A DNA stretch of 64,000 bases from Variovorax sp. V93 (GTDB taxonomy: Bacteria; Pseudomonadota; Gammaproteobacteria; Burkholderiales; Burkholderiaceae_C). The notes beneath the pieces were generated by a model that made no database searches, was not told the origin of the DNA, and was given only the letters and a program-made list of their open reading frames with translations. The position numbers were made by a program, and so were the translations under genes. Below are positions 36,419 through 44,541 of this stretch, piece by piece; position 1 is the first letter of the stretch, and the number at the start of each line of letters is the position of its first letter. The stretch covers positions 2,542,001-2,606,000 of the forward strand of contig NZ_AP028669.1 of NCBI RefSeq assembly GCF_041154485.1. Direction: 5' to 3'.

Positions 36419-37245
36419 ATGCCGTTCTGAAAGACACACGGCCGCTGGCCATCTCGGGCGGCGTTCGCCTGGAGGCGCGCGGCCTGCACAAGCGCTATGG
36501 CGAGCGCGAGGTGCTGCGCAACACGCAACTCGCCATCGAGCCGGGGCAGTTCATCGCCATCGTCGGGCGCAGCGGCTGCGGCAAGAGCACGCTGCTGCGG
36601 CTGGTTGCCGGGCTAGAGAAGGCCAGCGCCGGCGGGCTCTACACGGACGGCAAGGCCATCGACGGCCTGCACGACGACACCCGGATCATGTTCCAGGAGG
36701 CGCGCCTCCTGCCGTGGCGCCGGGTGCTCGACAACGTGACGCTCGGCCTGCCCGACGAAGCCAAGGCACGGGGCAAGGAGGTGCTCGCGCAGGTGGGCCT
36801 GGCCGACCGCGAGAACGAATGGCCGGCGCGGCTGTCGGGCGGCCAGCGCCAGCGCGTGGCGCTCGCACGGGCGCTGGTGCATCACCCGCGGCTGCTGCTG
36901 CTCGACGAGCCGCTGGGTGCGCTGGACGCGCTCACGCGCATCGAGATGCATCGCCTCATCGAGAACCTGTGGCAGCGCCACCGCTTCACCGCGCTCTTGG
37001 TGACGCATGACGTGCAGGAGGCCGTGGCGCTCGCGGACCGCGTGATCCTGATCGAGGACGGGCGCATCGCGCTCGACGAGAACATTGCGCTCGCCAGGCC
37101 GCGCTCGCAGGGCGATCCGGCGTTCGCGGCCATCGAGAAACGCATTCTCGACCGCGTGCTGCAAAAGCCCGGCGAGGCCGAATCCGCCGCCACGGACGCC
37201 AGCTGGCTGCAGCCCTCCGCGCACACGCTGCGCTGGGCGATCTGA
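36415..37245 (+). CDS. ssuB: Sulfonate import ATP-binding protein SsuB
   Basis: 276-residue ABC ATPase. Walker [11 protein letters not shown]-loop [16 protein letters not shown] (the FQExRLLPW variant is typical of SsuB/TauB), signature [15 protein letters not shown] and Walker [17 protein letters not shown] are present. ATG at 36415 overlaps the upstream gene by 4 bases. The C-terminal extension with [20 protein letters not shown] is longer than in E. coli. It closes the transporter part of the operon; metY follows after 39 bases. Confidence 0.95.
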   Translation: MNAVLKDTRPLAISGGVRLEARGLHKRYGEREVLRNTQLAIEPGQFIAIVGRSGCGKSTLLRLVAGLEKASAGGLYTDGKAIDGLHDDTRIMFQEARLLPWRRVLDNVTLGLPDEAKARGKEVLAQVGLADRENEWPARLSGGQRQRVALARALVHHPRLLLLDEPLGALDALTRIEMHRLIENLWQRHRFTALLVTHDVQEAVALADRVILIEDGRIALDENIALARPRSQGDPAFAAIEKRILDRVLQKPGEAESAATDASWLQPSAHTLRWAI

Positions 37246-37284
37246 ATCCATCGTTCATCCAATCACAACGAAAAAGGCAGTCGC

Positions 37285-38571
37285 ATGTCGCAGAACTGGA
37301 AATTCGAAACCCTGTCGGTGCACGCCGGCTATTCGCCCGAGCCGACCACGCGCGCCGTGGCGCCGCCCATCTATCAGACGGTGGCCTATGCCTTCGACAG
37401 CGCCCAGCACGGCGCCGACCTGTTCGACCTGAAGGTGCCCGGCAACATCTACACCCGCATCAACAACCCGACGCAGGACGTGCTCGAGCAGCGCGTGGCG
37501 GCGCTCGAAGGCGGCATTGCGGCGCTCGCGCTGGCCTCGGGCCAGGCGGCCGTGACCTATGCGATCCAGACCATCGCCGAGGCGGGTGACAACATCGTCA
37601 GCAGCACCGCGCTCTACGGCGGCACCTACAACCTGTTCGCGCACACGCTGCCGCAGTTCGGCATCACCACGCGCTTCGCGGACCACCGCGATCCAGCGAG
37701 CTTCGAGAAGCTGTTCGACGAGAAGACCAAGGCCGTGTTCGTCGAATCGCTCGGCAACCCGGCCGGCAACGTGACCGACATCGCGGCCATCGCCGAGATC
37801 GCGCACCGCCACGGTGTGCCGCTGATCGTGGACAACACCGTGCCTTCGCCGTACCTGAGCCGGCCCATCGAGCATGGCGCCGACATCGTGGTGCACTCGC
37901 TCACCAAGTACCTGGGCGGCCACGGCACCAGCATCGGCGGCGCCATCGTCGATTCGGGCAAGTTCCCGTGGGCCCAGCACAAGCAGCGCTTCCGGCGCCT
38001 GAACGAGCCCGACGTCAGCTACCACGGCGTGGTCTACACCGAGGCGCTGGGCCCGGCCGCCTACATCGGCCGTGCGCGCGTGGTGCCGCTGCGCAACACC
38101 GGCGCGGCGATCTCGCCGTTCAACGCCTTCCTGATCCTGCAGGGCATCGAGACGCTGGCGCTGCGCATGGACCGCATCAGCAGCAATACGCTTTCGGTGG
38201 CCCAGCACCTGAAGACGCACAAGGCCGTCAACTGGGTCAACTACGCGGCGCTCGAAGACCATCCCGACCATGCATTGGCGAAGAAGTACTTCGGCGGCCG
38301 CTCCAGCGGCGTGCTGACCTTCGGCATCGGCGCCGGCCGCGAGGGCGGGGCGAAGTTCCTCGATGCGCTCAAGCTCTTCACGCGGCTCGTGAACATCGGC
38401 GACGTGCGCTCGCTCGCTACGCACCCGGCCTCCACCACGCACCGGCAACTCTCGCCAGAAGAGCTGGCGCGGGCCGGCGTCACGGAAGACACCGTGCGCC
38501 TGTCGGTCGGCATCGAGCACATCGACGACCTCGTTGCCGACCTCGACCAGGCGCTGGCTGCCGCCGGGTGA
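37285..38571 (+). CDS. metY: O-acetylhomoserine sulfhydrylase (aminocarboxypropyltransferase)
   Basis: 428-residue PLP enzyme of the Cys/Met metabolism family that joins sulfide or methanethiol to O-acetylhomoserine, giving homocysteine or methionine. Lys208 in VVHSLTKYLGGHGTSIGG is the PLP lysine; ETLSVHAGYSPEPTTRAVAPPIYQT at the start and SHPASTTHRQ-like THPASTTHRQLSPEE near the end are diagnostic of the MetY branch. Position after ssuB means sulfide made from sulfonates can be captured immediately. Direct ATG at 37285 with AAAGGCAG upstream. Confidence 0.94.
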   Translation: MSQNWKFETLSVHAGYSPEPTTRAVAPPIYQTVAYAFDSAQHGADLFDLKVPGNIYTRINNPTQDVLEQRVAALEGGIAALALASGQAAVTYAIQTIAEAGDNIVSSTALYGGTYNLFAHTLPQFGITTRFADHRDPASFEKLFDEKTKAVFVESLGNPAGNVTDIAAIAEIAHRHGVPLIVDNTVPSPYLSRPIEHGADIVVHSLTKYLGGHGTSIGGAIVDSGKFPWAQHKQRFRRLNEPDVSYHGVVYTEALGPAAYIGRARVVPLRNTGAAISPFNAFLILQGIETLALRMDRISSNTLSVAQHLKTHKAVNWVNYAALEDHPDHALAKKYFGGRSSGVLTFGIGAGREGGAKFLDALKLFTRLVNIGDVRSLATHPASTTHRQLSPEELARAGVTEDTVRLSVGIEHIDDLVADLDQALAAAG

Positions 38572-38633
38572 CCGCCTTGCCCTTGTTTCTCCTGCCCGAA
38601 CCCTTCCTTCAACCCCAAAGAGAAAGAAACACC

Positions 38634-38849
38634 ATGTCCATCCAAGCCATCAACGTCCGCAACCAGTTCAAGGGCAAGGTCCGCGAGATCATCCGCGGCG
38701 ACGTCGTCTCCGAAGTCGACGTCGAAACCGCCTGGGGCATCGTGACCTCGGTCATCACCACGCGCTCGGTCGACGAACTGCAGCTCAAGGTGGGCTCCGA
38801 CGTGGTCGCGCTCGTGAAGTCGACCGAGGTTTCGATCGCGAAGCTTTGA
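38634..38849 (+). CDS. TOBE-domain molybdopterin-binding (molbindin-like) protein
   Basis: 71-residue single TOBE/Mop domain: AINVRNQFKGKVREIIRGDVVSEVDVETAWGIVTSVITTRSVDELQL followed by VGSDVVALVKSTEVSIAK. Stand-alone domains of this kind bind molybdate or tungstate oxyanions as oligomers. The ribosome site AAAGAGAAAG precedes the ATG at 38634. Location behind a sulfur operon is notable, since molybdate competes with sulfate for uptake; a storage or sensing role is inferred. Confidence 0.9.
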   Translation: MSIQAINVRNQFKGKVREIIRGDVVSEVDVETAWGIVTSVITTRSVDELQLKVGSDVVALVKSTEVSIAKL

Positions 38850-38870
38850 CGATCCCGGGGCTTGCGAACA

Positions 38871-38900
38871 ACCCAGGTGCCACCGTGGCGCCGGGTTTTC
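38871..38900 (+). terminator. Probable terminator after the TOBE-domain gene
   Basis: AACCCAGGTGCCA pairs with TGGCGCCGGGTT (one bulge) around a short CCG loop and is followed by TTTTCAGTTCTT. It lies 22 bases after the stop at 38849 and would end the ssu-metY transcript before the acetyltransferase gene. Confidence 0.6.
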
Positions 38901-38963
38901 AGTTCTTGGCACATCGGCCATGGGCTTCTACAGTGTGATCTGCACAACGCCCGGAGAGAAGCC

Positions 38964-39878
38964 ATGGCCAATTTCGAAGTAGGCGACATCGTCCGCGCGC
39001 TGCACGCCGCGCGCGATGAATGGCGCGATTCGCAGCGCCGCTCGCGCGAGCCCGGCACGCGCGAGTTTCCGTCGCGCGATGCGCTGGCGCAGGTCATCGA
39101 ATCGCTCAAGGGCGCGCTGTTTCCGATGCGGCTCGGCCCGCCCGACCTGCGCCACGAGAGCGAGGATTTCTACGTCGGCCACACGCTGAACACCGCCCTG
39201 CAGGCGCTGCTGGTGCAGGCGCGGCTGGAACTCAACTACAACGCCCGCCACGAGCCGCGCCCCGCGAGCGAAGTCGAAGGCCTCGCCACCGAGGCCATCC
39301 GCCAGTTCGCGAACGCGCTGCCGGGCCTGCGCCGCCTGCTCGACACCGACGTGCTCGCCGCCTACCAGGGCGACCCGGCGGCGCGCAGCGTGGACGAGGT
39401 GCTGCTGTGCTATCCCGGCGTGCTCGCGATGATCCACCATCGGCTGGCGCACGAGCTCTACAAGCTTGAATTGCCGCTCCTGGCGCGCATCGTGGCCGAG
39501 CTCGCGCATGCGCAGACCGGCATCGACATCCACCCCGGTGCGCAGATCGATGCGGGCTTCTTCATGGACCACGGCACGGGCGTGGTGATCGGCGAGACGG
39601 CGATCATCGGCAAGCGCGTGCGCCTGTACCAGGCCGTCACACTCGGCGCCAAGCGCTTTCCGACCGATGCCGAGGGCAACCTGCAGAAGGGCCTGCCGCG
39701 CCATCCGGTGGTGGAAGACGACGTGGTGATCTATGCCGGCGCCACCATCCTCGGGCGCGTGACGCTGGGCAAGGGCGCGGTCATCGGCGGCAACGTGTGG
39801 ATCACCGACGACGTGCCCGCGGGCGCGAGCGTGACGCAGGCGAGCCTGCAGAACGCGCCGAAGGCGAACGCGCCATAG
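38964..39878 (+). CDS. Serine O-acetyltransferase (EpsC-type)
   Basis: 304-residue acetyltransferase making O-acetylserine, the acceptor for sulfide in cysteine synthesis. An alpha-helical N-terminal domain of about 180 residues is followed by left-handed beta-helix hexapeptide repeats (IDIHPGAQIDAGFFMDHGTGVVIGETAIIGKRVRLYQAVTLGAKRF). It is the longer EpsC-like form rather than E. coli CysE. The ATG at 38964 has GGAGAG 8 bases upstream; earlier in-frame codons overlap the terminator region. Likely sulfur-regulated by location. Confidence 0.92.
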   Translation: MANFEVGDIVRALHAARDEWRDSQRRSREPGTREFPSRDALAQVIESLKGALFPMRLGPPDLRHESEDFYVGHTLNTALQALLVQARLELNYNARHEPRPASEVEGLATEAIRQFANALPGLRRLLDTDVLAAYQGDPAARSVDEVLLCYPGVLAMIHHRLAHELYKLELPLLARIVAELAHAQTGIDIHPGAQIDAGFFMDHGTGVVIGETAIIGKRVRLYQAVTLGAKRFPTDAEGNLQKGLPRHPVVEDDVVIYAGATILGRVTLGKGAVIGGNVWITDDVPAGASVTQASLQNAPKANAP

Positions 39879-39951
39879 GAACGGCACCGAGGAGCGGGCG
39901 GCTTCGGCCGCGCTATGCTTGGCCGTTGTCAACTATGTAGCTTGCCTTCGC

Positions 39952-41319
39952 ATGTCATTGCCTCAAGCCACTTCCTCCATTTCTTCCGCGCCCCCGGCGG
40001 CCGACGCGTCCTGCGACGTGCTCGTGATCGGCGGCGGCCCCGCGGGCTCCACGATCTCCGCGCTGCTCGCGCAGCAGGGCCGCAAGGTGGTGCTGCTCGA
40101 GAAGGCGCATCACCCGCGCTTTCACATCGGCGAATCGCTGCTGCCCGGGAACGTCGAGCTGTTCGACAGGCTCGGCGTGCGCGACCAGGTCGACAAAATC
40201 GGCATGCCCAAGTTCGGCATCGAATTCGTCTCGCCCGAGCACGAGCACCGCAGCTATGTGGAATTTGCCGAAGGCATGGACAAGTCGCTCGACTCCGCCT
40301 GGCAGGTGCGCCGCTCGGAACTCGACGAACTGCTGTTCCGCAATGCCGCCACGCGCGGCGCGCAGACGCTCGAAGGCTGCCAGGTGCGCGACGTGGCCTT
40401 CGACGCCGATGGCGCCACGGTGCAGGCCGAGATGGACGACGGTGCCAGGCGCAGCTGGCGCGCCCGCTTCGTGGTCGATGCCACGGGACGCGACACGTTG
40501 CTGGCCAACAAATTCCGCTGCAAGGAAAAGAACCCCGACCACAACAGCACGGCGCTGTTCGGCCACTTCACCAACGCCGAGCGGCTCGAGGGCAAGAAGG
40601 AAGGCAACATCAGCATCTGCTGGTTCCCGCACGGCTGGTTCTGGTTCATTCCGCTGGCGGACGGAACCACCAGCGTGGGCGCGGTCTGCTGGCCGTACTA
40701 CCTGAAGACGCGCGACAAGCCGCTGAAGGAGTTCTTCTACGACACCATCGCGTTGTGCCCGGTGCTGGTGGACCGGCTGAAGCACGCGACGCTGGTCGAT
40801 GACGCGGTGCACGCCACCGGCAACTTCTCGTACTCGAGCACGCACGCCACGGGCGACCGCTACCTGATGCTGGGCGATGCCTTCACCTTCATCGACCCGA
40901 TGTTCTCGTCGGGCGTGTACCTCGCGATGCACAGCGCCTTCGACGGCGCCGAGCTGGTGGCCACTGCGCTCGACCGGCCGGCCGAGCTGGAGCCGGTGCG
41001 AAAAAGCTTCGAAGCCATGATGCGCAAGGGACCACGCGAGTATTCGTGGTTCATCTACCGCGTGACCAACCCGACCATCCGCGACATGTTCATGCACCCG
41101 GGCAATCCGTTCCGCGTGAAGGAGGGGCTGATGTCGCTGCTGGCCGGCGACATCTACCGCGGCACGCCGATGTGGCGCGCGCTCGGCATGTTCAAGTTTC
41201 TCTACTACTTCATCTCGATCACCCACCTGCGCCGCACCTGGGCCGGCTGGAAGCGGCACCGCTTCAACATCCGCGACATGGGCGCACTGAAGGGCGAGAC
41301 GATCCTCAAGTCGGAGTAG
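39952..41319 (+). CDS. Flavin-dependent halogenase-like monooxygenase
   Basis: 455-residue FAD protein. CDVLVIGGGPAGSTISALLAQQGRKVVLLEK (21-51) is the FAD fold; GESLLP at 60-65, Lys87 in GMPKFGIEF and W-F-W-F-I-P at 229-234 correspond to the catalytic lysine region and WxWxIP motif that mark flavin-dependent halogenases. DRYLMLGDAFTFIDPMFSSGVYLAM is the second FAD-contacting block. ATG at 39952; two earlier in-frame ATGs are less likely. No carrier protein or biosynthetic gene lies nearby, so both substrate and true halogenation are open; related proteins also act in pigment and polyene clusters. Confidence 0.82.
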   Translation: MSLPQATSSISSAPPAADASCDVLVIGGGPAGSTISALLAQQGRKVVLLEKAHHPRFHIGESLLPGNVELFDRLGVRDQVDKIGMPKFGIEFVSPEHEHRSYVEFAEGMDKSLDSAWQVRRSELDELLFRNAATRGAQTLEGCQVRDVAFDADGATVQAEMDDGARRSWRARFVVDATGRDTLLANKFRCKEKNPDHNSTALFGHFTNAERLEGKKEGNISICWFPHGWFWFIPLADGTTSVGAVCWPYYLKTRDKPLKEFFYDTIALCPVLVDRLKHATLVDDAVHATGNFSYSSTHATGDRYLMLGDAFTFIDPMFSSGVYLAMHSAFDGAELVATALDRPAELEPVRKSFEAMMRKGPREYSWFIYRVTNPTIRDMFMHPGNPFRVKEGLMSLLAGDIYRGTPMWRALGMFKFLYYFISITHLRRTWAGWKRHRFNIRDMGALKGETILKSE

Positions 41320-41323
41320 CGAC

Positions 41324-42001
41324 TCAGGTCGCCCACGCCGAGCGCGAGGCGCGCAGCGTGGCCACGGCATGCGCCACGCCCGGGCCGGGGCTGCCGAGCA
41401 CCTCGATGCCGAGGTCTGCGAGCTCATCCGCAACGGGGGCCATCGAGGCCTGCGCCAGCACCACCACGTCGGCGCCGGTGGCGGCGCTTCGGATCGCACT
41501 GGCGAGCATCCCGATGTAGCGGGCTGTATCGCCGGCCTCGAAGTGCGGCCAGGCCCCGGCGACCAGGAGCGTGCTCGGCCGGACGCCGACGCCGGCCTGC
41601 GCAGCGGCCGAAAGAAGCAGCGCGGTGGTCGGCTCCAGTGTGCTTTCGAGCGCCGCTGCAATCAGCACGCGCGGGCCGGCGCGCACGGCGCGGTCGGCCA
41701 TCGCGCGGTCGATGCGCTGGGCTGCGAAGGCGCCGCCTGTCGGGGTTTTTTCCGCAACTCCGCCGATGGTCGAGCAGGTGCATGCCACCACGGCGGCGCC
41801 CTCGGATGCCGCCTCGCGCATGGCCTCGTGCACGCGCGCGGCCAGCATCGGGTTGTCGATGCCTAGGGTGCGGGCTTCGTGCAGCAGTTCCTCCATCACC
41901 AGGTGGCGCACCTCCAGTTCGGGCGCGATCTCGCGGGCCAGGCGCTCGAAGGTCGGCACATGGATCTGCGCCGTGTGGAGGAAAGCGATGGCGTCGTTCA
42001 T
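41324..42001 (-). CDS. Aspartate/glutamate racemase-like protein
   Basis: 225 residues with the fold signature of the Asp/Glu/hydantoin racemase superfamily: VVACTCSTIGG (Cys at about residue 73) supplies one catalytic cysteine. The matching second cysteine segment reads VVVLAQASMAPVADEL, with Ala where Cys is expected, so a normal two-base racemase mechanism is doubtful. It lies 13 bases downstream of the ketopantoate reductase-like gene on the same strand and converges on the halogenase-like gene. Function unknown. Confidence 0.75.
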   Translation of the reverse strand: MNDAIAFLHTAQIHVPTFERLAREIAPELEVRHLVMEELLHEARTLGIDNPMLAARVHEAMREAASEGAAVVACTCSTIGGVAEKTPTGGAFAAQRIDRAMADRAVRAGPRVLIAAALESTLEPTTALLLSAAAQAGVGVRPSTLLVAGAWPHFEAGDTARYIGMLASAIRSAATGADVVVLAQASMAPVADELADLGIEVLGSPGPGVAHAVATLRASRSAWAT

Positions 42002-42014
42002 CGAGACGAAAGGC

Positions 42015-42950
42015 TCAGGCCGCTTCGCGCGCGCGCCGCGCCTCGTAGGCCTTCAGGTGGACGTAGGCCGTGCGCAGCACCGAAGGCACCGAGGAAGAAG
42101 AGGCGGCAGGCGCGCGGCCGAGCAGGTCGCCGACGATGTGGTCGGCCTCGATCGGTGCGCCGCGCACAATGTCCTTGTACATGGAGGCGGTCATCGGGGA
42201 GCCCGGCGCCGTCATCATGGCGCGGCCGCGCTCGACGGCGGCCGGGCGCGGCGCGAAGCCGTTGTGCGCGGCAATGGCGCAGCATTCGTCGAAGATCGCG
42301 AGCGCCACGTCCTGTCCGCCCGCGCTCGCGATGTCGCCGATGGACGCGCGCATCAGGCTCGTGAGCCCGGCCGCCGAGGCGATGAAGACCCACTTCTCCC
42401 ACATGTCCTGCGAGATGTTCTCGCTCGGCGTGGCATCGAACTTCGCGCCCGCGAACTGGGTGGCAATGGCATCGACCCGCGCCGAGCGTCCGCCCGCGCG
42501 CTCGCCGAAGGCAAGGCCGTGCATGTCGTTCAGGTGCAGCACGCGGCCTTCGTCGTCCAGCGTGGCGGAGATCATGCACAGGCCGCCGAGCACGCGTTCG
42601 CTGCCGAAGCGCTCGGCCAGGCGGTCGATGTGGCTCATGCCGTTGAGCAGGGGAAGAATGACCGTGCCGGGGCCGACGGCCGGCGCGAACGACGCCATGG
42701 TCGCGTCGAGGTCGTAGGCCTTGCTGCCGACCACGACCACGTCGAAGGGCGCCTTGATGTCCTCGGCCAGCAGGTGGGGCGGCGAGGGCAATTGCAGGTT
42801 GCCGAACGGGCTTTGAACCACCAGTCCGGTCTTCGCGATCTGTGCCGCGCGTCGCGCTCGCAGCAGAAAGGTGACGTCGCGTCCTGCCTCCAGCAGCCGG
42901 CCGCCGAAATAACCACCGAGTGCACCGGCACCCACCACTAGAAATCGCAT
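42015..42950 (-). CDS. 2-dehydropantoate 2-reductase family protein
   Basis: 311-residue NADPH-dependent reductase of the PanE/ApbA family. MRFLVVGAGALGGYFGGRLLEAG is the nucleotide-binding fold; VVVGSKAYDLD carries the conserved Lys region, and ENISQDMWEKWVFIASAAGLTSL plus GSPMTASMYKDIVRG are C-terminal family blocks (with the active-site Lys in MWEKW). Many genomes encode several paralogues with differing 2-oxoacid substrates, so pantothenate synthesis is not assured. Same transcript as the racemase-like gene. Confidence 0.88.
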   Translation of the reverse strand: MRFLVVGAGALGGYFGGRLLEAGRDVTFLLRARRAAQIAKTGLVVQSPFGNLQLPSPPHLLAEDIKAPFDVVVVGSKAYDLDATMASFAPAVGPGTVILPLLNGMSHIDRLAERFGSERVLGGLCMISATLDDEGRVLHLNDMHGLAFGERAGGRSARVDAIATQFAGAKFDATPSENISQDMWEKWVFIASAAGLTSLMRASIGDIASAGGQDVALAIFDECCAIAAHNGFAPRPAAVERGRAMMTAPGSPMTASMYKDIVRGAPIEADHIVGDLLGRAPAASSSSVPSVLRTAYVHLKAYEARRAREAA

Positions 42951-43136
42951 CGTGAACTGCTCCTGGGATCAAAGGTCTCGGGCGATGATGCCCGCGATTG
43001 CGCAAGCCTGCTGCGCATGCCGCAAAGCCGGGGCGGGGCCGAAGAGCTTTTCTGGAAAAGGTCTTGGGCGCTTCGCATAATCGCCCCGGTCATTCCTTTC
43101 CGTTCGTGTTTTCCCCACTTCAAAGGAGCTTTATCC

Positions 43137-43694
43137 ATGAGCCAGACCCGAATTGCCGTGATCGTCGGCAGCCTTCGCAAGGATTCGTTCAACCAGAAGC
43201 TGGCCCTTGCGCTGGCGCACCTCGCGCCCTCTGACTTCACGTTCGAGCATTTGCGCATCGACGATCTGCCCCTGTACAACCAGGACGACGACGGCAACCA
43301 GGCGCCTTCGGTGAAGCGGCTCAAGACCGAGATCGCGGCGGCCCAGGGCTTGTTGTTCGTCACGCCCGAATACAACCGTTCGTTCCCCGGCGTATTGAAG
43401 AACGCGATCGATCACGCTTCGCGTCCCTATGGCCAGAGCGCCTGGGCTGGCAAGCCGGCGGGCGTGCTGGGCATTTCGGTAGGCGCCATCGGTACCGCGG
43501 TGGCGCAGCAGCATTTGCGCACTGTGCTGGCCTACCTCGATGTCCCCACGCTCGGGCAGCCCGAGGCGTTCCTTCAGGTCAAGGAAGGCCTGTTCGATGA
43601 CAAGGGCCACATCGGCAACGAAGGCACGAAGAAGTTCCTGCAGGGCTGGATGGACAAGTACGTGGCCTGGGTCAAGAGCCACGCGGCCGCCTGA
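43137..43694 (+). CDS. NADPH-dependent FMN reductase / quinone reductase (ChrR-like)
   Basis: 185-residue flavodoxin-like reductase. IAVIVGSLRKDSFNQKLALAL is the FMN phosphate loop, and LFVTPEYNRSFPGVLKNAIDHASRPYG is the signature of the ChrR/YieF/azobenzene reductase group. ATG at 43137 with AAAGGAG 9 bases upstream. Likely reduces quinones, chromate or other electrophiles with NADPH and protects against oxidants. A strong bidirectional terminator follows. Confidence 0.9.
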   Translation: MSQTRIAVIVGSLRKDSFNQKLALALAHLAPSDFTFEHLRIDDLPLYNQDDDGNQAPSVKRLKTEIAAAQGLLFVTPEYNRSFPGVLKNAIDHASRPYGQSAWAGKPAGVLGISVGAIGTAVAQQHLRTVLAYLDVPTLGQPEAFLQVKEGLFDDKGHIGNEGTKKFLQGWMDKYVAWVKSHAAA

Positions 43695-43708
43695 GGCAGC
43701 CGGATCCG

Positions 43709-43749
43709 CCAATGAAAAATGCCGCCCCTGGGGGCGGCATTTTCATTGG
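43709..43749. terminator. Bidirectional Rho-independent terminator
   Basis: A 19-bp stem with a single bulge: CCAATGAAAAATGCCGCCCC pairs with GGGGCGGCATTTTCATTGG around a 2-base loop. A/T tracts lie inside both arms, so it works in both orientations between the convergent FMN reductase and azoR genes. Confidence 0.88.
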
Positions 43750-43763
43750 GGTGGAACCGAGGC

Positions 43764-44411
43764 TCAGGCAGCCTGCGCCACGTCCTTCTGGTTGGCGGCT
43801 TCGGCTGTTGCCGCCCGGATGTCGACGCGTGCCGCGGCCAGTGCGGCGGCCTTGGTGGCATCGCCCATGGCCACGCCTTCGGCACGCACGAAGCGCACGT
43901 CGGTGATGCCGAAGAAGCCGAACACCACCTTCAGGTAGCTCTCCTGGTGCTCCGCGGCCTGGCCGCCTTCGGTGGTCGAGTAGATGCCGCCGCGGCTGGA
44001 CGCCACGATCACGGTCTTGCCGCCGGCCAGGCCCACGGGGCCCTTGTCGGTGTACTTGAAGGTGCGGCCGATCTGCGCGAGCCGGTCGATCCAGGCCTTG
44101 AGCTGGGTCGGCACCGAGAAGTTGTACAGCGGTGCGCCCACCACGATGACGTCCGAAGCCAGGAACTGGCTCACGAGCTGTTCCGAGAGCGCGTTCTCGC
44201 GCTGTTGGGCTTCGGTCGGCTGGGCCTGCACGCCGGTCTTGATGCCCAGGGCATCGGCGCCGAAGTGCGACGGGGCGTTGGCGGCGAGGTCGAGGTACTC
44301 GACGGTGGTGTCGGGATGCGCGGCTTTCCAGGCCGCCACGATCTCGGCCGTGAGGAGGCGGGAGGTCGAATTGGCACTCAGGATGCTGGAGTCGATATGG
44401 AGCAGCTTCAT
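43764..44411 (-). CDS. azoR: FMN-dependent NADH-azoreductase AzoR
   Basis: 215-residue flavodoxin-fold reductase using FMN and NADH to reduce azo dyes and quinones. [25 protein letters not shown] binds FMN phosphate, [21 protein letters not shown] and [12 protein letters not shown] are the AzoR signature blocks. The ATG at 44411 faces a divergent LysR gene; a 17-bp palindrome lies between, suggesting quinone- or electrophile-responsive control. An Ala-rich tail ends the protein. Confidence 0.94.
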   Translation of the reverse strand: MKLLHIDSSILSANSTSRLLTAEIVAAWKAAHPDTTVEYLDLAANAPSHFGADALGIKTGVQAQPTEAQQRENALSEQLVSQFLASDVIVVGAPLYNFSVPTQLKAWIDRLAQIGRTFKYTDKGPVGLAGGKTVIVASSRGGIYSTTEGGQAAEHQESYLKVVFGFFGITDVRFVRAEGVAMGDATKAAALAAARVDIRAATAEAANQKDVAQAA

Positions 44412-44495
44412 GGTCGATCACTTTCGTGTGGAGGTCGGCGCTCAAAGGTGGCCGGCGATGGCGTAATTCTATTTTTGATGCGAGTGGGTGATAAG

Positions 44496-44512
44496 TAGCC
44501 AAATTTTGACTA
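44496..44512. promoter_or_regulatory. LysR-type operator in the azoR divergent promoter
   Basis: TAGCCAAATTTTGACTA is a 17-bp dyad with 7 of 8 pairs matching, set in AT-rich DNA 30 bases before the regulator's ATG and 85 bases before azoR. Its size and T...A ends fit a LysR-type recognition site. Confidence 0.55.
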
Positions 44513-44541
44513 AATCGTCCTGTATGCGGGACAATCGCCGC

